The notes under the pieces are model-generated. The model was not told the origin of the DNA, ran no database searches, and saw only the letters and a program-made list of their open reading frames with translations. The position numbers and the translations under genes were made by a program. Shown one piece after another: positions 9,259 through 18,583 of a stretch of DNA of 64,000 nt (positions are counted from its first letter, which is position 1; every line of letters begins with the position of its first letter). The DNA comes from Dechloromonas sp. (GTDB lineage Bacteria; Pseudomonadota; Gammaproteobacteria; Burkholderiales; Rhodocyclaceae), in NCBI GenBank assembly GCA_011391255.1, contig JAABQV010000012.1:1-64000 (forward strand), read 5' to 3'.

Positions 9259-9744
9259 TTAGTAGCTCGCTTTCGGTTTTTCAGCAGCGGATGACGGTGA
9301 AACATGTTTGCCCGCAGCGCGACTCTGCGCATCATCGACCGCTTTGGCGGCTTCCGGCGGCATGTAGTTTTCGTCGTGTTTGGCCAGCACTTCGGTGGCG
9401 GCGAAGGTGTCGTCGGCTGTCATTTTTCCTTGGGCAACAGCGCCTTTGCCTTCCTTGAAAAGATCGGGAAGGATGCCTTTATAGTTCACCAGAATGTCTT
9501 TTTCGGTGTCGGTGATGATGAAGGCGATGGTCACGCCGTCAGCCTGACGCTTTATGCTGCCTTCCTTGACCAGCCCGCCGATGCGGAACAGCTTGTCTTT
9601 CGGCGCCTTGCCGGCGGCAACTTCGGTCGGCGTGATATAGAGCGCGATGTTGCTGTTCAGGGCATTCAAAACGAGGGCGGCGATGATGCCGATGATGGCC
9701 AGCGCGCCGGCGATCAGGGCGAGTTTCTTGTGACGGGATTTCAT
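9259..9744 (-). CDS. ccmE: Haem chaperone CcmE
   Basis: 161 residues: membrane anchor at about 8-28, then an OB-fold periplasmic domain. The covalent haem-binding histidine is His123 in [12 protein letters not shown], the canonical HxxxY motif. CcmE takes haem from CcmC in the periplasm and hands it to CcmF. The lysine-rich N-terminus MKSRHKK fits an inward-facing cytoplasmic end. Four-base overlap with ccmD. Confidence 0.94.
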   Translation of the reverse strand: MKSRHKKLALIAGALAIIGIIAALVLNALNSNIALYITPTEVAAGKAPKDKLFRIGGLVKEGSIKRQADGVTIAFIITDTEKDILVNYKGILPDLFKEGKGAVAQGKMTADDTFAATEVLAKHDENYMPPEAAKAVDDAQSRAAGKHVSPSSAAEKPKASY

Positions 9745-9929
9745 TCAGCGGTGTTCCTGGTTTCAGCGCGTAGTTGGCGCTGCAAGCGAGTGATGGTGGC
9801 AATTCGATTGCGGCGGGCAACAATCGGTTCAATTGCCATGATCAAGGCCGTCATGCCAAACGAGCCCCAGACGTAAAAACCATAGCCGCCCATGGCGATA
9901 AAGTCGGAAAAACTGGCCCAGTGAATCAT
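9741..9929 (-). CDS. ccmD: Haem exporter protein CcmD
   Basis: 62 residues with one membrane segment (about 14-34) and a basic cytoplasmic tail ([18 protein letters not shown]), the normal CcmD layout. CcmD helps release holo-CcmE from the CcmABC complex. Its position between ccmC and ccmE, with four-base overlaps on both sides, supports the call despite low sequence conservation in the family. Confidence 0.85.
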   Translation of the reverse strand: MIHWASFSDFIAMGGYGFYVWGSFGMTALIMAIEPIVARRNRIATITRLQRQLRAETRNTAE

Positions 9930-10684
9930 TTTTCGTCTCCTGCCACGATGTGGGCCAATTCAGCCTTGACCCAGTCGGTGTGTCGCTCACGCTCGAGCAT
10001 GATGGTGCGCACGCGCATCAGCGCCATGGCAATCGAGTACATCCAGAAGCACATCGCCATCAGCAGCATGCCCCAGAGCATGGTCGTCGCCATCGAAGAT
10101 TTGGCGAGATTGACGCTCGAGCCCTGGTGCAGCGTATTCCACCATTGAACCGAGAAATAGATGATCGGGATATTGACGACGCCGACCAGCAGCAAAAGGC
10201 CACCGGCCTTGTCGGCGCGCCGTGCGTCATCAATCGCTGCGGTCAACGCCATATAGCCGATGTAAAGAAAGAGCAGGATCAGCTCCGACGTCAGGCGCGC
10301 GTCCCAGACCCACCAGGTACCCCACATCGGCTTACCCCACAAGGCGCCGGTCCATAGCGAGAGGAAGGCCATCAGCGCGCCGGTCGGCGCCAGTGCCTGC
10401 GCCATCATGCCCGACAGGCGGGTGTTGAAGGCGAGCCCGATGGCGGCCCAGAAAGCCATGATCAGGTAAATGAACATCGACATCCAGGAGGCCGGAACGT
10501 GGATGAAAATAATCCGGTAGCCTTCACCCTGCTGAAAATCGGTCGGTGCGACGAGCATGCCGAGCCAGAGGCCGGCAATGCCGAATACCACCGAAACGGC
10601 GACGAAATAAGGAATCATCGCCCCGGCGAGCGGATAAAAGGTTGCCGGTGAGGCAAAGCGGTAGAGGTTTAAGCGATCTGTCAT
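9926..10684 (-). CDS. ccmC: Haem exporter protein CcmC
   Basis: 252 residues and six predicted membrane helices. The haem-handling protein signature WGTWWVWDARLTSEL is at about 121-135, flanked by haem-ligand histidine candidates (IHVPASWMS near 62). CcmC loads haem onto CcmE. Translationally coupled to ccmB and ccmD by four-base overlaps. Confidence 0.94.
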   Translation of the reverse strand: MTDRLNLYRFASPATFYPLAGAMIPYFVAVSVVFGIAGLWLGMLVAPTDFQQGEGYRIIFIHVPASWMSMFIYLIMAFWAAIGLAFNTRLSGMMAQALAPTGALMAFLSLWTGALWGKPMWGTWWVWDARLTSELILLFLYIGYMALTAAIDDARRADKAGGLLLLVGVVNIPIIYFSVQWWNTLHQGSSVNLAKSSMATTMLWGMLLMAMCFWMYSIAMALMRVRTIMLERERHTDWVKAELAHIVAGDEK

Positions 10685-11349
10685 TCGAGGGCAATCTTCA
10701 GAGCTGCGGCTGCCGCCCAGGGGGCGAAGCCTATTGAGGCAAAAGTAAGTGCGGCAAGCAGGGACAAGTGACCTTCTCCCCCGAGTCCGGTCACCGTGGC
10801 ATCAACCGCGCCAGCGCCAAATATTAGCACCGGAATATATAGCGGGAGAACCAGCAGCGAGATTAACACGCCACCGCCGCGCAAGCCGAGGGTCAGCGCG
10901 GCGCCGATGGCGCCAATCCCGGAAAGGGCGGGCGTGCCGATGAGGATCGAGAGGGTGATGGCGACTAGCGCTTCAGCCGACAAATCGAACTGAACGCCGA
11001 GCACCGGCGCGATCAGGGCCAGAGGCAGTCCGGAGACCAGCCAGTGAGCGATCACTTTGCCGGTAACGACCAATCCTAGTGGGTGCGGTGCGATGGCGAG
11101 TTGTTCGAGGGTGCCGTCGCGATGATCGTCGGCGAACAGGCGTGGCAGTGAAAGCATGGTCGCCAGCAGAGCGGCGACCCACAAAACGCCGGGTGCCAGC
11201 TTGCGCAACAAATCAGGTTCCGGGCCGATGCCAAGCGGGAACAGGCTGACGACGATGATAAAGAAAAACAGCGCCGAAACAATATCCGCCTGCCGGCGCA
11301 TGGCGAGTTTGAGATCGCGGCTGATCACTGCTGTGATGATCTTGAGCAT
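10681..11349 (-). CDS. ccmB: Haem exporter protein CcmB
   Basis: 222 residues, membrane protein of the ABC-2 type with about six helices. It starts with a short cytoplasmic segment MLKIITAVISRDLKLAMRR. It pairs with the CcmA ATPase to drive release of haem-loaded CcmE from CcmCD. Its start codon overlaps the ccmA stop by one base. Normal length for the family. Confidence 0.92.
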   Translation of the reverse strand: MLKIITAVISRDLKLAMRRQADIVSALFFFIIVVSLFPLGIGPEPDLLRKLAPGVLWVAALLATMLSLPRLFADDHRDGTLEQLAIAPHPLGLVVTGKVIAHWLVSGLPLALIAPVLGVQFDLSAEALVAITLSILIGTPALSGIGAIGAALTLGLRGGGVLISLLVLPLYIPVLIFGAGAVDATVTGLGGEGHLSLLAALTFASIGFAPWAAAAALKIALE

Positions 11350-11957
11350 CAGGAAAGACGCAATTCGCGCACGCTGCCGGCGGCAATGTTGACCTTCTGG
11401 TGCGTCGTCATCACCGCCAGTCCGCCGCGTTGCAGGTGTCCGGAAATGATGCCGGAAAGCCAGTCGACCGCAGCCATATCAAGCGCGACAAAGGGTTCAT
11501 CGAGGATCCACAGCGGACGCTTTTCCTTGACCAGGCGGGCCAGTGCAACGCGCCGTTTCTGGCCTTGCGAGAGATATTTGCAGGCGAGGTCTTCACGCCC
11601 GGCGAGGCCAACCTGTTCGAGCGCATCAAGTGCGTCATCGTCGCTGAGTTCCTCGTCGGCCAGGCGGGCGGCGGCGAGCAAATTTTCGAGCGGTGTCAGC
11701 TCTTCCTTGATCGCGTTGAGGTGGCCGAGATAGCAGAGTTCGGCGCGGTATTCGTCGGAATTGATTGCCTCACCCTTCCAGCGAATGCTGCCGGCTTCTG
11801 GTGGCAGCAGGCCGATCAGCATGCGCAGCAGGCTGGTTTTGCCGGAGCCGTTTTTGCCCTGCAAATAGAGCAGTTCGCCGGCATCCAGCTTGAAGCCGAG
11901 GCCGGCGAAGAGGCGGCGGTCGCCTCGTACGCATTCCAGATTGTCTGCTTCAAGCAT
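11349..11957 (-). CDS. ccmA: Haem exporter ATP-binding protein CcmA
   Basis: 202 residues, a compact ABC ATPase. Walker A is GKNGSGKTS (about 34-42), the signature is YLSQGQKRR, and Walker B is LWILDEPFVALD, with a C-terminal switch histidine in MTTHQ. First gene of the nine-gene ccm operon, which runs without gaps to ccmI. A candidate promoter lies at 12003-12030. The ATPase powers cycling of CcmE rather than haem transport itself. Confidence 0.94.
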   Translation of the reverse strand: MLEADNLECVRGDRRLFAGLGFKLDAGELLYLQGKNGSGKTSLLRMLIGLLPPEAGSIRWKGEAINSDEYRAELCYLGHLNAIKEELTPLENLLAAARLADEELSDDDALDALEQVGLAGREDLACKYLSQGQKRRVALARLVKEKRPLWILDEPFVALDMAAVDWLSGIISGHLQRGGLAVMTTHQKVNIAAGSVRELRLS

Positions 11958-12002
11958 GATAGAGAAAGCCGAAATAAATCAGCGGCAAATTATGAGGCAG
12001 CA

Positions 12003-12030
12003 AGTGTACCGGCAGATTGACGGGAATCAA
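12003..12030 (-). promoter_or_regulatory. Candidate promoter of the ccm operon
   Basis: On the minus strand, TTGATT (12030-12025) and TACACT (12008-12003) are 16 bases apart, about 45 bases before the ccmA ATG. A hairpin just upstream would insulate the operon from the gene before it. Confidence 0.4.
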
Positions 12031-12036
12031 ATAAAG

Positions 12037-12056
12037 ACCGGCAAAAAGTAGCCGGT
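12037..12056 (-). terminator. Probable terminator of the large GGDEF/EAL gene
   Basis: ACCGGC (12056-12051) and GCCGGT (12042-12037) form a 6-bp stem with an 8-base loop, followed on the minus strand by CTTTATTT. The stem is modest and the T-tract is broken, so it may be weak. Confidence 0.45.
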
Positions 12057-12068
12057 TTTCCTTAAAGG

Positions 12069-12102
12069 CTTGCGGTCAACGGCGAAAACCAGCTGATTTT
12101 TA
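12069..12102 (-). repeat. Intergenic GTTGACCGC repeat, copy 2
   Basis: Minus-strand core at 12080-12072. It begins at the stop codon of the GGDEF/EAL gene and reads TAAAAATCAGCTGGTTTTCG before the core. This is nearly the same flank as copy 8, which also follows a stop codon directly. Confidence 0.65.
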
Positions 12103-15100
12103 GTGGCTCTTGATTTGCGCTGACAGCACTACTTTGGCCTGAATCATATGAAGGAGTTCGATCAGGCTGGCGCTGGCGATGTGCAGTTCTTCCATGCGCT
12201 GGTCGATCATTGTTTTGTCAGCCGTATTTTTGATACCGACCAGCTCCCGGGCCAGCCGATGAATCAGGATGTGGGTCTGGTCAATCGCGGCAAAGCTATC
12301 GAGGTGGGCGTAGCGCTGACCGGTGGAGCCGTGGTACCAGGTGCCGAAGCGGCAGTCGTGATGATCCTCGACGGTGACGTCTATCAGCCCGGTGTCGTCA
12401 GCCAAAAAAGCATTGATGCGCTTAATCCAGCGTATGTGGTCAATTTCGGCGACCAACAGGGGCAAGTCTTCGCGCGACCATTGGAAGGAGGTAATCGAGC
12501 TCCACAAAGCGTGCGGCCGGAAGGCTTTTGTCCAGCCAGGAAAGTCCTCGCCAGGCATCGGGCGGGCGATACCGTAGCCTTGTGCCTGATCGCAGCCAAG
12601 ATGCAGTAGTACCATGCCGTGCTCGGGTGTTTCGACGCCCTCGGCGATTACCTTGCGATTAAAGGCTTTGGTCAGGCCAATAATACCTTCGACAATCGCC
12701 ATGTCTTCGGGTTCGTCCAGCATGTCGCGGATGAAGGACTGGTCAATCTTCAGCGTTTCGGCCGGCAGGCGGCGGAAATAGGTGAGTGAGGAGTAGCCGG
12801 TACCAAAATCGTCAAGAGCAAAGCTCACCCCCATCTCGCGGCAAGCGGTAAAGATTTCGGCGGCAGTCGCGATGTCGTCGAGGGCGGCGGTTTCAAGAAT
12901 TTCAAGCTCAAGCAAGTTTGGTGGAATCAGCGGATGGGCGGCTAGCAATAAGCCGAGCTTTTCGACAAAGCGTGGCGATTGCAGGTGGGTGGCCGAGATA
13001 TTGACGCTGAGCACCGTATTCAAGCCTTGCAACTGCCATTTTTCGAGCTGGCGGAGGGCTTCTTCGAGCACCCATTCACCAACCAGGATGTCCATCTCGC
13101 CGCCTTCAATCGCCGGCAGAAAATGCGCCGGGGCGAGCAGGCCGCGTTCCGGGTGCTGCCAGCGGATCAAGGCTTCGGCCCCGGTTACCCGACCCTCGCG
13201 CATATTGACTTTGGGCTGGTAGTGGAGGACGAATTCTTTTTCCTTGAGCGCCTGGCTTATGCGGCTGACTTCATCGCGCCGGGTGCGGTCGCGGCGGTCG
13301 TGTTCCTGATCAAAGAGATGGTAACGGTTTCGTCCGGCCTGCTTGGCGGTGTACATCGCCTGATCGGCGTGGCGCAGCAGGGTGTCGGCGTCGGAGCCAT
13401 CGGTCGGATAAAGGGTAACGCCGATACTGGCGGAAATCTTGATGCTGTGGTCAGCGATTAAAAACGGTGTGGATAGCGCAGCGAGTATCCGGCTGGCTGC
13501 GTGGCCGCACTCATGAACATCGGTGATGTCAGCAAAGAGCAGGACAAATTCGTCGCCGCCGATGCGTGCCACGGTGTCGCCGCCACGTATGCATTGGCGC
13601 AGGCGCTGGGCAACTTCCACCAGCAGGCGGTCACCGGCAGCGTGGCCATGGATGTCGTTAACCGGCTTGAAGCCGTCGAGGTCAAGGTAGCAAACAGCGA
13701 GCATTTTCTGGTCGCGCTCGCTTTGCGCCATCGCCAGCTGCAGGCGGTCAGCAAGCAGCATACGGTTAGGCAACTGGGTAAGCGCGTCGAAATGGGCCAG
13801 GTTCTCAAGTCGCTGCTGATGCTGCTTGATCAGGGTAATGTCGGAGAAGATGGCGACAAAATGGGTGATCTGATCGTTGGGGTCACGAACCGTCGAGATC
13901 GTTAGTAGCTCGACAAAAATTTCGCCGGTTTTTTTGCGGTTCCAGACTTCGCCGCGCCAGTGGCCTTTGCTACGAATCGTTGCCCACATTTCCACATAGA
14001 AATCGGCGTTGTGATGGCCGGACTTGAGCAAATCGGCATTTTGGCCAACCGCCTCATCATGCGAGTAGCCGGTCAATTCGCTGAAGGTGCTATTGACCTC
14101 GACGATGATCCCGTGCGGATCGGTGACCATGATGCCTTCGTGCGCGTTGTCAAAAACACTGGCCGCCAGGCGTTGGCCTTGTTCAGCCTTGAGCCGCTCG
14201 CTGATGTCCTGCGAAATGCCGAACATCGCCGGCTGGCCGTTCCAGAGACCCATGACGATTCGCGTTTCGACCATGATGCAGCTGCCATCCGAGCGCAGTA
14301 TTGGCAGCGGGCAGTTTGAGCGAGTACCGGCAATCATTTCGGCGACAACCTGCCGGGCAAAATTTTGGCTCTCCGGCGGGTGGAGCGTAACAATGGGTTT
14401 GCCGAGCAAGCTACCGGGCGCGTAGCCCAGCAAGTTGCTGACGGCATTGTTGTGATGCAGGATATTGCCCTGCAAATCGAGCACAAAGAAAAAGTCGAGC
14501 AGGGTGTTGAAGAGCCCGTTGAGATTGTCCTGCTGGCGCTTGGCCTCCTCTTGCGCCTCCAGGCGCGCGAGGGTCTGGGCAAAAAGCCGGGTCAGTGATT
14601 GCGAGGCAAGCAGCGTCGCATGGGAGATATTTCGTGCCCGCTTGCCTGCCAGGTTGATGCAGGCAATCGGTTGGCCATCGACAACAATCGGCAGGAGCAA
14701 TAAACAGTGGATGCCTTCATTGGTCAAGCGCGTTTGATTGATGAGGTTCAGGTCGGTGCATTGCTCGTTGCCCTGCCGGCAACTGCAAACAACCTGGCCG
14801 GCCCGGATCAGCGCCAGTTGGCCGGAGTCCGCCTTATAGCGCTCGACTTCTTCAACGAAATGGGCCGACAGTCCCTGGTGCGCCGCGAGCAGAAAGTCTC
14901 CCGAGCCGTAATCAGCGGCATAAATCCCGCCACAATCGAGTTCAGGCGCGCGTAGCGCGATCTTCAGCATGCTGGCCAGTAATTCCTGGCGGGGCATGCC
15001 TTCAGCCATTGCCGTGGCCAGTTCGTTTTCGACCTCTAGTCGCTGTGCTGCGGCTTTGGCATCACTGATGTCGAGTACGGTGGCAATCGCGACTGCTTGG

Positions 15101-17088
15101 CCGAAATAAAACCCGGGGTGCAGGCGAACGCTGAAGGGGAAAAACTGGCCGGTGGAGTTACGGCCCCAGAACTCGAAGGATTCGGGGGCGCCGTTGAAAG
15201 TGTTGGCGATTTTGTCGGCGATTTTGTCGAGATCATTGTGCGCGGACGCTGCCAACTCAGTGTAGCGTTTGCCGATCAGAAAACCGCGCGAATAGCCGGT
15301 AAGCTTTTCAGCACCAAGATTGACGTCGACCGCATAGCCTTCGGCATCGATAACAAAAATCGCCTCGCTGGTGCTGTTGAAAATGCCGTGAAAAGTATTC
15401 AGGCTTGCTTCGAGGGTTTGCGCATTGCGGTGGTGCTGGATGACCATCGCCGCCATCTGGCAAGCAAGGTTGAGATGGTTAAGCTGCTCTTGAGTCGCTG
15501 TAAATTCTTCCTTGTGATAGGCAGCAAAAGTCCCGATCAGCATGCCCTGTGACCCGAAGATGGGTTCTGTCCAGCCGGCGGTTACGCCAGCGCTTTCCGC
15601 GAATTTTCTGAAATCCTTGCCAGCGGGATCGGTGTGAACATTTTTGATTTCGACGCGCGCCTGGCGGAAAGCTGCCGTGCCCGAAGCGCCGACCCCTTCA
15701 GCAATGGCAATCCCGTCGAGCGCCATTTGTGCGTCCTCGGGAAGGCTGGGGGCAGCACCGAGATGTAAGTGCTTGCCGTCGTCAGCAACCAGCAAAATTG
15801 AGCAAAGCATGCCCGGCAAATCCGCTTCGGCAGCGAGGGCGATTAGTTCGAGCAGATTCTCGAGGCGCTCACCACGAATCAGTCCGGCGAAGGCGGCGCT
15901 GCGCATCAGGATGGCTTCTTCGGCGCGCTTGCTGTGCGAAATGTCACGCGCGAAGCCAACGGTGCCGATAATGCGGCCATCGGCTTCACGCACCGGGGCT
16001 TTGTAGGTTTCGTGCCAGGTAAGATGGCCATGCTTGGCAATTTGTTCGACGCGGTAGGTGCTCTCGCCACGCTCAAGAACGGCACGGTCGCCTGCCCGGT
16101 AACTCTCGGCGAGATTGGCAGGGAAGTAATCGAGATCCGTTTTGCCACTCAGGGCATCGCTATTTGGCGCGTCTACCGCCTCGGCAAAGTGGCGGTTGAC
16201 CGTCAAAAATTGCGAATCAGTGTCCTTGAGCCAGACCATGTAGGGGAAATTGTCGAGCAAGGCGCGTTGGTAGCGCTCATTGCGCTCTATTTTGCTTTCG
16301 CTGGCGACGCGGTCGGCCAGCGCCTCGTCGATCATGTCGAGCTCAAGCGGCCGCATTAGGCTGTGCTCGGTGAGCAGACCAACCAGATGATGGTTGCGGT
16401 CAACCACTGCGAGGTGACGGAAACCTGACTCGAGCATACGCTGGGCGGCGTCGGTCAGCGGGCTGTCAGCGGCGATGGTGGCAACCGGTGCCGTCATCAC
16501 TTCGCCGAGGGTCGGGTTGCCTTTGTTGTTCAGGTAAAGGCGGACAACATCGCCTTCGGTGACGATGCCGACCGGTGTTTTTCCATCAACGACAACGACG
16601 CAGGTCAGGCGCACCGCTTCCATCGCGGTCAGGGCTTCTTCGAGCGAAGCCGAGGCAGGCAGGCGGGGGAAATTGCGCTCCATCAGCGCATCAATATTGT
16701 TGAGCTGACGGAAAAAATCGAGGCCGAGGTGGCGGCGGATATCGGTTTCGGCGACTACACCAAGCGGCACACCCTGTTCATCGACAATGACCATATGCCG
16801 GATGCCGTGCCGCGCCGCATCACGATAGGCTTCACGAAAATCACAACCGGCGCTGACGGTGTGCACCGGCGCCGTCATGATTGCCGTGACGGGCAGCGAG
16901 TGGTCCCGGTGCTGCCGCATGGCGTGCATCATGTCGCCTTCGGTGACGATACCAACCACTTTGTTGCGGTCAACGACGATTACACATGAAATTTTCGCGC
17001 TGACCATTAACGCGGCGGCTTCAGCCAGCGTCGCCGACGGTGTCACGCGGTCGGCATTAGAGGTCATCAGTTCAGCGACAGTGGGCAT
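12100..17088 (-). CDS. Multidomain c-di-GMP enzyme: 4xCBS-PAS/GAF-GGDEF-EAL-CZB
   Basis: About 1662 residues from the ATG at 17088, chosen because MPTVAELM begins the first CBS domain; an upstream reading to 17244 adds 52 unlikely residues. Rough order: four CBS domains (1-250), PAS (272-390), GAF (394-566), PAS (567-690), GAF (700-860), two PAS (861-1100), GGDEF, EAL, and a CZB domain near the C-terminus (HHDCRFGTWYHGSTGQ). GGDEF is intact, with an inhibitory RGGD five residues before it. EAL is intact (EALIRW, LDDFGTGYSS). So both synthesis and breakdown of cyclic di-GMP look possible. CBS domains usually bind adenylates and CZB binds zinc, which suggests combined energy, redox and metal sensing. 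It appears cytoplasmic, with no membrane segment. Monocistronic, divergent from the hydrogenase operon. Confidence 0.9.
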   Translation of the reverse strand: MPTVAELMTSNADRVTPSATLAEAAALMVSAKISCVIVVDRNKVVGIVTEGDMMHAMRQHRDHSLPVTAIMTAPVHTVSAGCDFREAYRDAARHGIRHMVIVDEQGVPLGVVAETDIRRHLGLDFFRQLNNIDALMERNFPRLPASASLEEALTAMEAVRLTCVVVVDGKTPVGIVTEGDVVRLYLNNKGNPTLGEVMTAPVATIAADSPLTDAAQRMLESGFRHLAVVDRNHHLVGLLTEHSLMRPLELDMIDEALADRVASESKIERNERYQRALLDNFPYMVWLKDTDSQFLTVNRHFAEAVDAPNSDALSGKTDLDYFPANLAESYRAGDRAVLERGESTYRVEQIAKHGHLTWHETYKAPVREADGRIIGTVGFARDISHSKRAEEAILMRSAAFAGLIRGERLENLLELIALAAEADLPGMLCSILLVADDGKHLHLGAAPSLPEDAQMALDGIAIAEGVGASGTAAFRQARVEIKNVHTDPAGKDFRKFAESAGVTAGWTEPIFGSQGMLIGTFAAYHKEEFTATQEQLNHLNLACQMAAMVIQHHRNAQTLEASLNTFHGIFNSTSEAIFVIDAEGYAVDVNLGAEKLTGYSRGFLIGKRYTELAASAHNDLDKIADKIANTFNGAPESFEFWGRNSTGQFFPFSVRLHPGFYFGQAVAIATVLDISDAKAAAQRLEVENELATAMAEGMPRQELLASMLKIALRAPELDCGGIYAADYGSGDFLLAAHQGLSAHFVEEVERYKADSGQLALIRAGQVVCSCRQGNEQCTDLNLINQTRLTNEGIHCLLLLPIVVDGQPIACINLAGKRARNISHATLLASQSLTRLFAQTLARLEAQEEAKRQQDNLNGLFNTLLDFFFVLDLQGNILHHNNAVSNLLGYAPGSLLGKPIVTLHPPESQNFARQVVAEMIAGTRSNCPLPILRSDGSCIMVETRIVMGLWNGQPAMFGISQDISERLKAEQGQRLAASVFDNAHEGIMVTDPHGIIVEVNSTFSELTGYSHDEAVGQNADLLKSGHHNADFYVEMWATIRSKGHWRGEVWNRKKTGEIFVELLTISTVRDPNDQITHFVAIFSDITLIKQHQQRLENLAHFDALTQLPNRMLLADRLQLAMAQSERDQKMLAVCYLDLDGFKPVNDIHGHAAGDRLLVEVAQRLRQCIRGGDTVARIGGDEFVLLFADITDVHECGHAASRILAALSTPFLIADHSIKISASIGVTLYPTDGSDADTLLRHADQAMYTAKQAGRNRYHLFDQEHDRRDRTRRDEVSRISQALKEKEFVLHYQPKVNMREGRVTGAEALIRWQHPERGLLAPAHFLPAIEGGEMDILVGEWVLEEALRQLEKWQLQGLNTVLSVNISATHLQSPRFVEKLGLLLAAHPLIPPNLLELEILETAALDDIATAAEIFTACREMGVSFALDDFGTGYSSLTYFRRLPAETLKIDQSFIRDMLDEPEDMAIVEGIIGLTKAFNRKVIAEGVETPEHGMVLLHLGCDQAQGYGIARPMPGEDFPGWTKAFRPHALWSSITSFQWSREDLPLLVAEIDHIRWIKRINAFLADDTGLIDVTVEDHHDCRFGTWYHGSTGQRYAHLDSFAAIDQTHILIHRLARELVGIKNTADKTMIDQRMEELHIASASLIELLHMIQAKVVLSAQIKSH

Positions 17089-17306
17089 TCGGGCGTTGGC
17101 GTTTGGAATGGAGTGCGTTTTGCTTCGAGCGCTTGCTAACCTGCTATTTGAACACAATGCCCCGGCTTGTGGGGGCTTGTGGCAATCATTCGCCGGGTTT
17201 TTGAGGGCGTTGAAAGTATTCGAGGGTGGCTGCCGGCGAATCAACTATCTGGACATGATGCCTGACCCCGTTTAGGCTGCGCTAATGCGCTTTTATAGAT
17301 CAATTC

Positions 17307-18230
17307 ATGCGGTTAAGTTGGAGAACAGCCTTGAATCCGGCCGGGCAGTTAATCGTTAGCGCTCACTTCGTCGGCGGGCGAATCGAGGGGGTCAAGGTCA
17401 TGCTGGAGCGGCCACCGGTGGCGCGCCTGTTTATTGGACAAAACCCTGAAGCGGTGATCAAGGCGGTGCCGGTTTTGTACTCGCTGTGCAGCCATGCGCA
17501 GGGCGCTGCGGCTCAGGCCGCTTTGGCTGCGGCTAAAGGTGAAAAGGCAGGCGCGCTCGATGATCGTGCCTTGTGGCTGGAGTTTCTCCATGAAAATCTC
17601 TGGCGCCTGCTGCTTGACTGGCCGCAAGCGCTGGGTTTGCCACTGGCTAGGGATGAATTTGTCGCGTGGCGGGCGCAGCGCTCGGGTAATGAATGCCTTC
17701 CGGCAACCGGCAGGCTGTTGGCAGATACGGTGCCGGCGCTGGTCAAAAATTGCCTCAAAAAACTGGTTGACCGCGACGAACATCTTCCGGGCAACTTGCC
17801 TCTCCTGAAACCGGAAGCCTGGCTGGCGTTTTGGCTTGGGCAGGCTGGTGAGCAGCCGCCGGTGCAACCTCCGGCGTCGTTGGCGCTGGCCCTGCGCCAA
17901 CGCCTCGCCGAAGTATCGGCGGCGGCCAGCGCAATGGGGAATGGCACGCCTTACCCGTGCGTAAAAGCCGGTGCTGACGGCTGGGGCATCGGGCAAACCC
18001 TGACGGCGCGCGGCGTGCTGACGCATGGCGTGCTGCTTGAAGATAATCAGGTCAAAAAATATCAGGTCTGGGCGCCGACCGACTGCCACTTTGCCGACGC
18101 CTCCGGTTTGCAGGCGCTGACTGAAGGGCAGGTCTTTTCAACGCTGGAAGACGCCCGTTCCGCATTGAAACTGGCGGTGCTGGCGCTCGATCCTTGTCTG
18201 CCCTACGAAGTGGAACTGAGCCATGCATGA
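17307..18230 (+). CDS. hupK: Hydrogenase assembly protein HupK/HoxV
   Basis: 307 residues resembling a degenerate [NiFe]-hydrogenase large subunit. LYSLCSHAQG near residue 55 stands where the first CxxC would be, and LDPCLPYEVEL near the C-terminus resembles DPCxxC, each with a single cysteine. HoxV/HupK is a scaffold on which the Fe(CN)2CO group is put together before transfer to the real large subunit. First gene of the maturation operon; it overlaps hypA by eight bases. The start is uncertain: the ATG at 17307 has no Shine-Dalgarno, while a TTG at 17331 follows GGAG at good spacing. Confidence 0.82.
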   Translation: MRLSWRTALNPAGQLIVSAHFVGGRIEGVKVMLERPPVARLFIGQNPEAVIKAVPVLYSLCSHAQGAAAQAALAAAKGEKAGALDDRALWLEFLHENLWRLLLDWPQALGLPLARDEFVAWRAQRSGNECLPATGRLLADTVPALVKNCLKKLVDRDEHLPGNLPLLKPEAWLAFWLGQAGEQPPVQPPASLALALRQRLAEVSAAASAMGNGTPYPCVKAGADGWGIGQTLTARGVLTHGVLLEDNQVKKYQVWAPTDCHFADASGLQALTEGQVFSTLEDARSALKLAVLALDPCLPYEVELSHA

Positions 18231-18564
18231 AATGTCACTTGCCGAAGGTATCCTGCAACTGGTTGAGGATACTGCGCGGCGCGAGGCGGCGAAGCGGGTC
18301 AAGACCGTGGTGCTGGAGATTGGCCGGATGTCTTCGGTCGAACCCGATGCCTTGCGTTTTTGCTTTGGGTCGGTGACTCATGGCAGTATCGCGCAGGGCG
18401 CGGAACTGGAAATTGTTAGCGTGCCGGGTGCTGGATGGTGCATGATTTGCGCCGAAACGGTGGCAATGAACGAACTGTTTGGCGCTTGCCCGAAGTGCGG
18501 CAGTTATCAGGTGCAAGCGGTCAGCGGTACCGAGATGCGCGTCAAGGAAATCGAGATCGAGTAG
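18223..18564 (+). CDS. hypA: Hydrogenase nickel incorporation protein HypA
   Basis: 113 residues of normal length. MHEMSLAEGIL carries the nickel-binding His2, and the zinc site is CMIC followed by CPKC. HypA delivers nickel to the hydrogenase large subunit together with HypB. It overlaps the end of hupK by eight bases, so translation is probably coupled. Followed 19 bases later by hypB. Confidence 0.95.
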   Translation: MHEMSLAEGILQLVEDTARREAAKRVKTVVLEIGRMSSVEPDALRFCFGSVTHGSIAQGAELEIVSVPGAGWCMICAETVAMNELFGACPKCGSYQVQAVSGTEMRVKEIEIE

Positions 18565-18583
18565 TTAAAAAAGGAGACAGGAT

